From: an uncultured Clostridia bacterium
GTDB lineage: Bacteria > Bacillota > Clostridia > Oscillospirales > Ruminococcaceae
Direction of reading: 5' to 3'
Length of the DNA: 64,000 nucleotides
Assembly (NCBI GenBank): GCA_946567425.1
Contig: CAMNXF010000002.1
Span: forward strand, 62,001-126,000
The notes under the pieces were generated by a model that worked only from the letters and a program-made list of their open reading frames with translations, was not told the origin of the DNA and did no database searches. A program made the position numbers and the translations under genes. Shown piece after piece: positions 26,849 through 34,748 of the stretch (within the stretch, counting starts at the first letter, position 1; every line of letters starts with the position of its first letter).

Positions 26849-27430
26849 TTAATTACGAAAATTGAAGTCCCGTAAAAAACGGCGAAACATCTGTTCTCTG
26901 TCTTTTGCGGTTTCAAAATACGGCAGTCCGTATTTTTTACATTGCTTTTTCATATAAACGCTTTGCTCCACAATATACACTGCGCCCTCTTTAAGTTCTT
27001 CATCAGATTTGTAAAAGGTATAATCCTTTTCCGTGTCATATCTCTTTTGAATTGCAAAACGCTCTTCCGGCGTCACGTCCGACGTAATAAAATATGCGAT
27101 CTCACAGTTCGCACCATGTATATGTTTCATGTAGTCATTCGGCAAAAGCTGATAAATATCCAATACCATACCCGGTGTAAATTTATCGTATTCGCCGCTG
27201 TCCAGCATTGCCCGAATAAAAGGAGCCAATTTACCGCTGATCAATCTTAATGTATCCATAGAGGACAAACCGGCATAAGTATTTACGCCTGTTTCGGGAA
27301 AACATTTCTCAAATCCAGATATTATTGAATCCATGCTGATATGCCGATATCCGAACTGTTTTGCCAAGAGGTGGGAAACAGTGGTTTTTCCTGCTCTCGG
27401 AACTCCTGCAATAATAATATTATTCTTCAT
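26849..27430 (-). CDS. P-loop kinase-like protein
   Basis: 193 residues starting MKNNIIIAGVPRAGKTTVSH, with a Walker A loop (GVPRAGKT). HISMDSIISGFEKCF resembles small-molecule or nucleoside kinase folds, and ITSDVTPEERF suggests a mobile lid. No specific substrate is recognised. The ATG at 27430 has AGAGG upstream. The gene is visibly more AT-rich than the flanking kinase and regulator genes, and with the next gene it looks inserted into a two-component operon. Confidence 0.7.
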   Translation of the reverse strand: MKNNIIIAGVPRAGKTTVSHLLAKQFGYRHISMDSIISGFEKCFPETGVNTYAGLSSMDTLRLISGKLAPFIRAMLDSGEYDKFTPGMVLDIYQLLPNDYMKHIHGANCEIAYFITSDVTPEERFAIQKRYDTEKDYTFYKSDEELKEGAVYIVEQSVYMKKQCKKYGLPYFETAKDREQMFRRFLRDFNFRN

Positions 27431-27545
27431 TTTATAACCTCTAAACGCCGACAATATCATAATGCAATACTCGGCACACACTATCGTGAAATATGGATAA
27501 ATCTACGCATTTCACAAAATCCGTCCTGCAAACTTTGTAATGAAC

Positions 27546-28409
27546 TTAATCACTCATAAATTTTTGATAAGCGTCCACAAAATCCACAAATCCGCCAAAC
27601 GGATTATCGGCTTTTTCCGCATTGTATATCTCACTTTCCGTCCTATGTTTTTCAGATGGTATATATGTAGAATTAGGCAGATTACCGTGCAGGTCTGCCG
27701 CCAATCTTTCGGGGTGATAGTCGTCGGAACAAGGAAATATCAACACAGGAATTTCAATTTTCCTCAGTTCATCGTCACTTAAACAGGCTCTGTAAAATAG
27801 CGGATCTCCCATCCACTTTCCCCAGCACGCCATTATTTCCGAAAATTCGTTATTATTTATTGAAAGTATTTCCTTGTCATCCTTGAAAAACAACTCCGCA
27901 AGCCATCGTGTAACACTTCCGAACCTCGTCTGTGGAGGCTTTTTTGATAACTCAACCGCATCGCGCATTGAATGCCTTGCAGCTTTGGCAAGGTCAAAAT
28001 AACGCGCTCGAATAATTTCTTGTTCAAGCTCGCACGAAGTATCCGTTGGACGGTACATGGCAAGACTTTTTACTTTTTGGGGATACAGATGCGCAAATAG
28101 AAGTCCCATTTCACCGCCGCCGGAACACCCTGCGATGTGTACCGCATTTTCTCCCAGAAGATTCAAAAGCCCTTCCAGATATTCACAATGCAAATGATAT
28201 TCGCTTGGCACCGCCTTAATTGTCGTTCCCGATTGCCCGCAGTTAGGTCCGTCCCAAATGAGCACCCTGAACTTCTCCGATAGTCTTCCTGCGAAATAAT
28301 ACGCTCCCGGGTTTATTCCCCCGAGCACTGACTGCAAATATACGATAGTATCGCCTTTGCCATAAGCTTCATACCAAATATTTACATCTTTTACAAAACA
28401 CTTAGGCAT
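27546..28409 (-). CDS. Alpha/beta hydrolase
   Basis: 287 residues. Nucleophile elbow GCSGGGE (the G-x-S-x-G type) after a strand, acid in FPCSDDYHPE and a candidate catalytic His in SEKHRTES; the oxyanion region is near LQSVLGG. Substrate unknown. I use the ATG at 28409; a TTG at 28430 lying next to the regulator stop is possible. Composition is AT-rich like the neighbouring P-loop gene, supporting common acquisition. Confidence 0.8.
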   Translation of the reverse strand: MPKCFVKDVNIWYEAYGKGDTIVYLQSVLGGINPGAYYFAGRLSEKFRVLIWDGPNCGQSGTTIKAVPSEYHLHCEYLEGLLNLLGENAVHIAGCSGGGEMGLLFAHLYPQKVKSLAMYRPTDTSCELEQEIIRARYFDLAKAARHSMRDAVELSKKPPQTRFGSVTRWLAELFFKDDKEILSINNNEFSEIMACWGKWMGDPLFYRACLSDDELRKIEIPVLIFPCSDDYHPERLAADLHGNLPNSTYIPSEKHRTESEIYNAEKADNPFGGFVDFVDAYQKFMSD

Positions 28410-28433
28410 AGTCACATCTTCAATCGGCAAAAA

Positions 28434-29108
28434 TCAGTCGCTTCTCACCGCCTTATAACCCAATCCGCGCACGGTCACTATCTTGAAGTCGGGGTTATCC
28501 TTGAAACGCTCGCGCAAACGGTTGATATGCACGTCGACGGTACGCGCCTCGCTGTCGGAATCCATGCTCCAGAACTCCTCCATTAAATTCTGCCGCGTAA
28601 ACGTCTTTCCCGGGAACGACAACAGCTTGAAAAGTATCTGGAACTCCTTGCGCGGCAGAACCGTCGCCGTGCCGTCGCGTATCACGGAAAACGAGTCGTA
28701 AACCAACTCCGTGCCGCCTGCGGAAATGCGCTGCTCCTCGCTTATCTTGCTGCGGCGGAGGAGCGCTTTTATGCGCAGAAGCATTTCGATCTCGTCGACG
28801 GGCTTTACCATAAAGTCGTCCGTGCCGAGCATAAACGATTTGCGGACATCCTCGGCGGAATCCCTTGCCGTAATGATGAGCACGGGCACGCTGCTGCCGC
28901 CGTCGCGGAGCGTTTTTAAGCAGCCGTAGCCGTCAAGTACGGGCATCATCACGTCCAGTATAACAAGGTCGATATGCTGTTTGTCGATAACGTCAAGCGC
29001 CTCCTCGCCGTTGGCGGCAGTAAACGGACGATAGCCGTTCTTTTCGAGAGTATACTCGTACAGCCGCCGTATATTCGGCTGATCGTCGACTATAAGTATA
29101 TTGAACAA
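28434..29108 (-). CDS. OmpR-family response regulator
   Basis: 224 residues: receiver domain with phosphoacceptor D52 in LVILDVMMPVLDG, acidic DD at 8-9 and K at VKPVDE, then a winged-helix DNA-binding domain (about 125-222). The start is TTG with GGGGGAG upstream and lies inside the last 19 nt of the HAD gene, so translation is coupled to it. The presumed partner kinase is at 25669-26766. Targets unknown. Confidence 0.93.
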   Translation of the reverse strand: MFNILIVDDQPNIRRLYEYTLEKNGYRPFTAANGEEALDVIDKQHIDLVILDVMMPVLDGYGCLKTLRDGGSSVPVLIITARDSAEDVRKSFMLGTDDFMVKPVDEIEMLLRIKALLRRSKISEEQRISAGGTELVYDSFSVIRDGTATVLPRKEFQILFKLLSFPGKTFTRQNLMEEFWSMDSDSEARTVDVHINRLRERFKDNPDFKIVTVRGLGYKAVRSD

Positions 29109-29875
29109 AATCTCACTCCCCCAACGTTAAGGTCACGCGCAAATTCTGTGACAAACTCCGTAAAACCGTTTTGCGGACGGATAATTTTATTTTCGGCGGC
29201 GACTTTTTTTTCGTCGATGTTGTCCGTGAATATTGCGGTGTTCGCGGCGTTCAGCATTGACACGTCCATAAGACTGTCGCCCGCGCAGAAAATATTTTCG
29301 CGTGCGATACCGAGACGCTCCGCGAGACGTTCCACCGCAAAGCCCTTATTGAGCGCTTTCGGAATAACATACACCTTTTCGCCCGTCGCGTAACAATCGC
29401 AGCGCTTGCCGACGCCCAACCGCGCGAGCGTGATATTCGGGTTCGCGCTCTTGGTGAACAGGAAAAAGCCGTCAACGAACCGCACCTCAAAGCGCCTGTC
29501 GGGGTCGCGCTCGAGAATAGCCCGAAACCGCGCTATCTCCTCCATTGCCTCCGCAAGTATTCCGGCGGAGCGCTCAAGCCACAGACCATCCGGCTCACCG
29601 TTTATCAACAGCGTGCTGCCGTTGTCGCAAAGCGCGTATTCGGGCGCGTAGCCCTCGGGAAACTCAATTCGCCGATACTGCTCCACGCTGCGCGTCGTAA
29701 CGGGGATAATATTCCGTATTTTCGGCAAAAGCTCAGCTTGCCTTGCAGTAATGCAGGATATTTCCTCGCCGTCCTTATATTCCACAATAATATCTCCGAC
29801 CTTTTTGCGGCTCGCCGAAAAAATGAGCGTACCGTCAAGGTCGGAGAACAGAACGTTAAACCTCCCAGCTTCCAA
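29090..29875 (-). CDS. HAD-superfamily phosphatase
   Basis: 261 residues with HAD motif I FSDLDGTL, motif II near IPVTTRS, K in ALNKGF and motif III/IV AGDSLMDVSML, with a Cof/sucrose-phosphatase-like cap. Substrate unknown. The likely TTG start at 29875 is inside the 3' end of ahcY (20-nt overlap), with AGGAAA upstream. Its end overlaps the response regulator by 19 nt. Tight coupling with S-adenosylhomocysteinase suggests co-regulation, not necessarily shared chemistry. Confidence 0.85.
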   Translation of the reverse strand: MEAGRFNVLFSDLDGTLIFSASRKKVGDIIVEYKDGEEISCITARQAELLPKIRNIIPVTTRSVEQYRRIEFPEGYAPEYALCDNGSTLLINGEPDGLWLERSAGILAEAMEEIARFRAILERDPDRRFEVRFVDGFFLFTKSANPNITLARLGVGKRCDCYATGEKVYVIPKALNKGFAVERLAERLGIARENIFCAGDSLMDVSMLNAANTAIFTDNIDEKKVAAENKIIRPQNGFTEFVTEFARDLNVGGVRFCSIYL

Positions 29876-31109
29876 GGTACTTTTCCTGTTCGGACGTGAG
29901 CCTGTCGATCTCGAAGCCCCACGCGTTCAGCTTACGCTCGGCAACCTTGCGGTCGATCTCCTTGGGAACATTGACCGTCATACGCTCGCTGCCGCGGAGC
30001 TTGTCCTTGTTCTTCGCGAGATACTCAGCCGACAGCGCCTGTATCGCGAAACTCATATCCATTATCTCTGCGGGGTGACCATCGCCCGCCGCGAGGTTGA
30101 CAAGTCTGCCCTCGGCGATGACGAACACGGTGTTCCCATTCTTTAATTTGTAGCCCATAATATTGTTTCTCGCAACATAGCTGTCAACCGCGATCTCGCG
30201 CAGTTTAGCCATATTCACCTCAACGTCGAAGTGACCCGCGTTGCAACAGATTGCGCCGTCCTGCATATTCACGAACGCCTCCTCGCCAATAACGTCTGCG
30301 CAGCCCGTCACGGTTACAAAGAAGTCACCGATTTTGGCCGCCTCGCGCATGGGCATAACCTTGAAGCCGTCCATTACCGCCTCCATAGCCTTTATGGGGT
30401 CGATCTCGGTGACAATGACCTTAGCACCGAGACCCTTAGCGCGCATGGCAACGCCCTTGCCGCACCAGCCATAGCCCGCGACAACGACGTTCTTACCAGC
30501 GACGATAAGGTTTGTCGTGCGGTTGATGCCGTCCCAGACGGACTGTCCTGTGCCATAGCGATTATCGAAAAGGTGCTTGCAGTCCGCGTCGTTGACGAGC
30601 ACCATGGGGAATTTAAGAGCCTTTGCCTTATCCATGGCGAGCAGACGGATAATGCCCGTGGTGGTCTCCTCACAGCCGCCGATAACATTCGGGATAAGGT
30701 CGGTGCGCTCGTTGTGAATAAGGTTTACAAGGTCGCCGCCGTCGTCAATGATGATATTCGGTCCGCAGTCGATGACCGCCGAGATATGGCGGTGGTATTC
30801 CTCGTCCGTGGAATTATACCACGCGAACACGTTCAGTCCGTCGTGAACAAGCGCCGCCGCTACGTCGTCCTGCGTCGACAGCGGATTGCTACCAGTGACG
30901 TACATCTCCGCGCCGCCCGCCGCAAGCACCTTGCACAGGTACGCGGTCTTTGCCTCCAAGTGCACCGACAGCGCGACCTTTAAGCCCTTGAACGGCTGCT
31001 CCGCCGCGAACTCCTTTTCAATGCCGTTAAGCAGCGGCATATTGCGTTTTACCCACTCGATCTTGCGCTCGCCGCTCTCCCATAAATTAACGTCTCTTAT
31101 TTCGCTCAT
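29856..31109 (-). CDS. ahcY: S-adenosylhomocysteinase
   Basis: NAD-dependent hydrolysis of S-adenosylhomocysteine to homocysteine and adenosine, recycling the product of methyltransferases. 417 residues: AKTAYLCKVLAAGGAEMYVTGSNPLSTQDD, GGCEETTTGI, NRYGTGQSVWDGI, the NAD loop VVAGYGWCGKG, and CNAGHFDVEV. The length is typical of the shorter bacterial/archaeal type. SD GGAGGG precedes the ATG. The downstream purine phosphorylase could recycle adenosine-derived purines, though its preference is for 6-oxopurines. Confidence 0.96.
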   Translation of the reverse strand: MSEIRDVNLWESGERKIEWVKRNMPLLNGIEKEFAAEQPFKGLKVALSVHLEAKTAYLCKVLAAGGAEMYVTGSNPLSTQDDVAAALVHDGLNVFAWYNSTDEEYHRHISAVIDCGPNIIIDDGGDLVNLIHNERTDLIPNVIGGCEETTTGIIRLLAMDKAKALKFPMVLVNDADCKHLFDNRYGTGQSVWDGINRTTNLIVAGKNVVVAGYGWCGKGVAMRAKGLGAKVIVTEIDPIKAMEAVMDGFKVMPMREAAKIGDFFVTVTGCADVIGEEAFVNMQDGAICCNAGHFDVEVNMAKLREIAVDSYVARNNIMGYKLKNGNTVFVIAEGRLVNLAAGDGHPAEIMDMSFAIQALSAEYLAKNKDKLRGSERMTVNVPKEIDRKVAERKLNAWGFEIDRLTSEQEKYLGSWEV

Positions 31110-31145
31110 AGCTTAACCCTCCGTTTTTTTCAACTTAATTTTATT

Positions 31146-31553
31146 TTACAATACCCTGTTGAGTATTCCGCACGCGATAGTAATACTGTCCTTGCCTTCC
31201 GCGTCCTTGATATGCAGCACAATAGGCTTTCCCGCAATCTGTGTCGAAGTCGCGCGGTCAAGGTATATCTGCATTGACGACTTTCCGTTTCTGTCGGAGT
31301 ACATATCCGGCAGCGGCAGCAGCTTTTCGCCCGGAGCCTCGCAAATCAAGCCCTCATGAACGTGAAACCCGAATTCGTTATGCTCGGGCAGCTTGTCAAA
31401 ATCCGCTTGCAAATATATTCCGTCCGGAAGAAAATAGACATACGCCTCCCCCCTGATATCGGGATATTCTGCGCCGCCGAGTATCTCCGCTTCGAGCACG
31501 GGGCGCTCCTGTTCCATAAAGGAAAATGTTTTTACATTGTCGTTTGCTTGCAT
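31146..31553 (-). CDS. Cu/Zn superoxide dismutase-fold protein lacking the zinc loop
   Basis: 135 residues. YPDIRGEAYVYFLPDGIYLQADFDKLP followed by FGFHVHEG matches Clostridial SodC-like proteins, which read FGFHIHEG. H64 and H66 match two copper ligands, H114 (IVLHIKDA) the third, and C71/C128 the usual disulfide pair. The loop that normally carries the bridging His and the zinc ligands (GHYNP..HPHHAGD) is deleted: only EAPGEKL joins C71 to LPLPDMYS. No signal peptide. It may be a copper-only variant or a binding protein. SD AGAGG is present; copy C of the palindrome is upstream. Confidence 0.75.
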   Translation of the reverse strand: MQANDNVKTFSFMEQERPVLEAEILGGAEYPDIRGEAYVYFLPDGIYLQADFDKLPEHNEFGFHVHEGLICEAPGEKLLPLPDMYSDRNGKSSMQIYLDRATSTQIAGKPIVLHIKDAEGKDSITIACGILNRVL

Positions 31554-31575
31554 AAAATCACCTCTTAATTTAAAT

Positions 31576-31650
31576 GCAAAAGCCGCCTTGCTCTGCTTCG
31601 GTCGCTTCACGCCCTCCGCTGCACAAGGCAGCTTGCTTGCGACTTTTGCC
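31576..31650. repeat. Dispersed palindromic element, copy C (upstream of the SOD-like gene)
   Basis: Shorter family member: arms GCAAAAGCCGCCTTG / CAAGG...GCGACTTTTGC with inner GCCTTG/CAAGGC. It ends about 15 nt before the SD (AGAGG). The rest of 31651-31847 holds only a hairpin GTTTCAGC/GCCGAAAC near 31781-31799 that may end degV; I see no gene there. Confidence 0.6.
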
Positions 31651-31847
31651 CCTGCAACCCGACCGTAGATTTTAATTACGTTCCAAGACAAACAAAAAGT
31701 TCACACGCGGATTTAGCGTATTTTGCGAGGCAAAATCAAAATTCCATTAGGGCATTTTGAGCCAAAAAACACAGAGAGTTTCAGCAAAGCCGAAACTTAG
31801 GCGGCTTTTTGCTATAAGAGATTATATGCTGCAACAACTCGTACCTA

Positions 31848-32687
31848 TTACTTTCGGATAAACAAAATACCCAGCGTATCCTCGCCGCAGTGACAAGCCA
31901 CCGTGCAGCCCGCGTCCGTCACGGCGATCTCTTTAAAGTTCTTGTACTTCTTGATCTCCTCGGCGGTAAGCACGGTATTTTCCGCCTCAGCCGTGTGTGT
32001 TATGAAGATCAAATCGTCGTCGACCTCCGCGCCATCCAGCCTGTCCTTGACGTAATCCTTTATCGTCTTTTCAATGCTGCCGCGGTATTTTTTGATAACC
32101 TTCATTTTACCGTCCTGTACCGCGATACAAGGCTTGAGCTTAAGTAGATTTGCACCCAAAGCCGCTATTGACGAGCAGCGTCCGCCCTTGTGAAGATACT
32201 CCACGTTTGCCACGAAAAACGTCGCGTCGACCTTTGGGATTATCCCGCCGAGTCTCTCGACAATCTCGTCCGCGGAAAGCCCACTTGCTGCCAGCTTCGC
32301 CGCAGAAACCGCTACAAGACCCTCGCCCGTTGACAGATTTCGCGAATCGACAACGCGCACGTTCGGGAAATCGTCGGCAGCGATATTTGCGTTCTGAAAA
32401 CACGCCGAAAAATCGGAGCTTATCGTTATGATTATCAGTTCGTTATAACCGGCAAGCTGCTCCTTGTAGAAATTCGTGAAATCATCAACGCTCACTGCCG
32501 AGGTCTTACACAGCTTTCCCGTACTGCGGTAGTAGGCAAAAACGTCCTTCTGACCGATCTCCGAACCGTCCTTGAGCGTTTCGTCGCCCTTGTTTACATA
32601 CAGCGGAACAACGCTTATATCATACCGCTCCTTAAGCTCCTCGGACAGATCGCATACGCTGTCCGCGCATATCTTTACTTTACTCAT
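31848..32687 (-). CDS. DegV-family fatty-acid-binding protein
   Basis: 279 residues from the ATG at 32687 (GGAGG 6 nt upstream). It opens VKICADSVCDLSEEL (the DegV SxxDL start) and has KTSAVSVDDF, ITISSDFSACFQNA, VVDSRNLSTGEGLV and a C-terminal half with KGGRCSSI. DegV/FakB proteins bind a fatty acid and present it to FakA kinase for phosphorylation. Many genomes have several paralogues, so the ligand is unknown. It overlaps no gene but directly follows the 209-residue protein. Confidence 0.9.
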   Translation of the reverse strand: MSKVKICADSVCDLSEELKERYDISVVPLYVNKGDETLKDGSEIGQKDVFAYYRSTGKLCKTSAVSVDDFTNFYKEQLAGYNELIIITISSDFSACFQNANIAADDFPNVRVVDSRNLSTGEGLVAVSAAKLAASGLSADEIVERLGGIIPKVDATFFVANVEYLHKGGRCSSIAALGANLLKLKPCIAVQDGKMKVIKKYRGSIEKTIKDYVKDRLDGAEVDDDLIFITHTAEAENTVLTAEEIKKYKNFKEIAVTDAGCTVACHCGEDTLGILFIRK

Positions 32688-32706
32688 AGAAAACCTCCCG
32701 AAAATT

Positions 32707-33336
32707 TTATGCTTGCGCGGCAAGCGAATTCAGCACGCGCTCCAGCTCGTCCTCAAGCGCGCTGTAGAACAGCGTGAACAGAATATCGCAACTTCCCAGC
32801 AAGAACAAATTCTTGTTGTTGACCGTGGCAAGCGCGGGAACGTAGCCGTAAACGTACCCCTTGAACCACTCCGCGTCGTAAGCGGGAACGGGTTTTCCGA
32901 GCTTGACCATACGGCGTATCTCCTCGAAATCGTCCGAGATCGCGTTCTCATAGTTTCCCGCACCCTTTGCGATGACCATATCGTATACTGTCTTGATCTG
33001 CTTGTCGTTGAGCGCTCCGCCCTTGGTCTTGACGTTTTTAAGCTCCGGCAGTCTTACCGCGAACGAATACACCATAAGCGACAGCACACGCTCGTACTCC
33101 GGGGAATTCATTTCCTTGCAGCGTTCCTTGTCAAGTTTCAGACCCGTGTTGTACAGACAGGTCGTGTCGGTAATATTTTTCAGAGCAATCTTGAAGATGT
33201 CCTTAACGTTGATATTGTAGAAATCCTTATCGGCAATCATGTAGATGTACTTTACAGCGTTAAACAAAGAAACGCCCGCTTTTACGACGGTATCCGATAT
33301 CATAGTGTAGGCGGTGCGCTCACTTATAAATTCCAT
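32707..33336 (-). CDS. Unrecognised soluble protein upstream of degV
   Basis: 209 residues with no signal peptide, TM segment or motif that I recognise. Predicted largely helical with many Lys/Glu and aromatic residues. The ATG at 33336 has GGAGG upstream. It is 19 nt from degV and clearly in the same operon, so a link to fatty-acid handling is possible but only contextual. Confidence 0.65.
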   Translation of the reverse strand: MEFISERTAYTMISDTVVKAGVSLFNAVKYIYMIADKDFYNINVKDIFKIALKNITDTTCLYNTGLKLDKERCKEMNSPEYERVLSLMVYSFAVRLPELKNVKTKGGALNDKQIKTVYDMVIAKGAGNYENAISDDFEEIRRMVKLGKPVPAYDAEWFKGYVYGYVPALATVNNKNLFLLGSCDILFTLFYSALEDELERVLNSLAAQA

Positions 33337-33568
33337 ATTTTTCCTCCGTTATATTTTTTTCGAATAACAAATCCCATTACTATTATACAATTATTTGAAG
33401 AATATTTCAAGAGTTTTTTACATATTTAAACATATTTTCCTGATTTCGCTCGAAAACATACCACAAATGCTTCTTTTTTTAATTATTTCACACTTCGCTG
33501 TTTTTTTGGTGATTTAGCTAAAAAACACAAAATTCATAAAAAAACATAACGATTTAACAAAAAGCCTA

Positions 33569-33597
33569 TTGATTTTCAAGTGCAAATGATGTATAAT
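33569..33597 (+). promoter_or_regulatory. Promoter for the PocR-type chemoreceptor
   Basis: TTGATT (33569-33574), 17-nt spacer, TATAAT (33592-33597). The AT-rich stretch 33337-33568 holds nothing else I can identify. Confidence 0.75.
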
Positions 33598-33607
33598 AGT
33601 GAAAAAA

Positions 33608-33670
33608 GGGACGGGCGTCATCACGAGTTGAAGGCTTGCGTGCCCGATAAATGAAAATTCCGACTCGTCC
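33608..33670 (+). promoter_or_regulatory. Structured, possibly bistable leader of the chemoreceptor
   Basis: GGACG (33609-33613) pairs with CGTCC (33666-33670), enclosing GGGC..CACG / CGTGCCC (33613-33616, 33622-33625 with 33639-33645). An alternative pairing ACGAGT/ACTCGT (33623-33628 with 33663-33668) would break the inner stem. It ends 1-2 nt before GGGGGAG, the SD. It does not match a riboswitch I know. Confidence 0.45.
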
Positions 33671-33686
33671 GGGGGAGAGTGCAAAA

Positions 33687-34709
33687 ATGGATATAGAACA
33701 GCTATCATTGATGAAATTGATCGACAGCGGGTCGTTACAGTCGTTTCAGGATTCTTTTTCGGCAGCTACGGGAATGTCGATAGCGGCTGTAGACAAAGGC
33801 AGTTTGCCTGCCGAAGCTCATTGGTGCGGAGAAACGAACTTCTGCAAAAACTGCATAAAAAAGTCCGCCGATGGCGCGGAACGCTGTAAAAAACACGCTG
33901 CAGAATGTATTGACGAAGCGGCATCGTCCACTCACCCCGTTATAAAAGTTTGTCCTGCGGGCGTTACGGAATTTGCCGTTCCCGTTATTGTTAAAGGCGT
34001 ACATATGGGAACTCTGTTGGGCGGTCAGGTAATTGTCGAGAAACCCGCCGAGAACAAACTGACGAAGCTCGCACACGATTTGAAAATTGACTCGGCGGAT
34101 ATCATTGCGGAAATCAAGAAACTCGAATCCGTATCTAACGACCGCGTTGAATCGGCTGCCAAACTTCTTATGGAAGTTGTTACCTCGCTCGCGGAACAGG
34201 GTTACGAACATCTGATCTCCTCGGAGCGCGGTCAGCAAGCGCGCGACAGCTTGTCCAACTCACAAAATATTGATCACGCGGTAAAGCAGAAAATAGACAC
34301 TACCGTTGATTTTGTGAAGAAAGTAGAACATGGGTGCAGCATGATCAAGGACGCGGTGGCGAATTCAGCGAGAGCGGTCGAAAACACCGACAGCATTGTC
34401 AAGACTATCGAAAATGCGTCCACGCAGCTTACGCTGATAGGTTTCAACGCTTCTATCGAGGCAAAAAGAGCGGGTGCGGCGGGTCAAGGGTTTAACGTTA
34501 TCGCGCAGGAGGTTCGCACACTCGCGGACAAGAACTCCAAACAGGCGGTCGAGATCGAGCATACGCTCAACAGCATCAAAAAGACCATGGTCGACATAAA
34601 CAATCAGATTCGCGGACTGTATGCCGACATTGAGAAAATCGTCGATTCGATAAACGACTTGTCATGTGTAATAGTGGAATCGGGAAACAAATCAGACGGA
34701 AATACTTAA
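33687..34709 (+). CDS. Soluble chemoreceptor: PocR sensory domain plus MCP signalling domain
   Basis: 340 residues, no TM segment. Residues about 1-170 form a PocR-type domain, Cys-rich (C47, C53, C56, C67, C74, C89), with FCKNCIKKSADGAERCKKHAAE and FAVPVIVKGVHMGTLLGGQV. A predicted coiled coil and a short MCP signalling hairpin follow (IGFNASIEAKRAGAAGQGF then VIAQEVRTLADKN). PocR domains bind small organic ligands. The partner would be CheA/CheW, not in the window. The start at 33687 follows GGGGGAG; an in-frame ATG at 33651 has no SD. Confidence 0.88.
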   Translation: MDIEQLSLMKLIDSGSLQSFQDSFSAATGMSIAAVDKGSLPAEAHWCGETNFCKNCIKKSADGAERCKKHAAECIDEAASSTHPVIKVCPAGVTEFAVPVIVKGVHMGTLLGGQVIVEKPAENKLTKLAHDLKIDSADIIAEIKKLESVSNDRVESAAKLLMEVVTSLAEQGYEHLISSERGQQARDSLSNSQNIDHAVKQKIDTTVDFVKKVEHGCSMIKDAVANSARAVENTDSIVKTIENASTQLTLIGFNASIEAKRAGAAGQGFNVIAQEVRTLADKNSKQAVEIEHTLNSIKKTMVDINNQIRGLYADIEKIVDSINDLSCVIVESGNKSDGNT

Positions 34710-34716
34710 ATCGCAA

Positions 34717-34748
34717 AACCGCCCTTATATCGGGGCGGTTTTTAATTA
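34717..34748 (+). terminator. Terminator of the chemoreceptor gene
   Basis: Stem AACCGCCC/GGGCGGTT (34717-34724 with 34733-34740) followed by TTTAATTA, just past the end of the convergent dehydrogenase gene. Confidence 0.9.

Noticed and set aside
25669-31109. SAM-recycling cluster of ahcY with the Tam-like methyltransferase
   Set aside because: Functionally attractive, but the genes are separated by a two-component system and show no shared control signal.
32572-33429. 285-codon plus-strand frame opposite degV and its neighbour
   Set aside because: Lies antisense to two well-supported genes with SD sites; no recognisable protein pattern.
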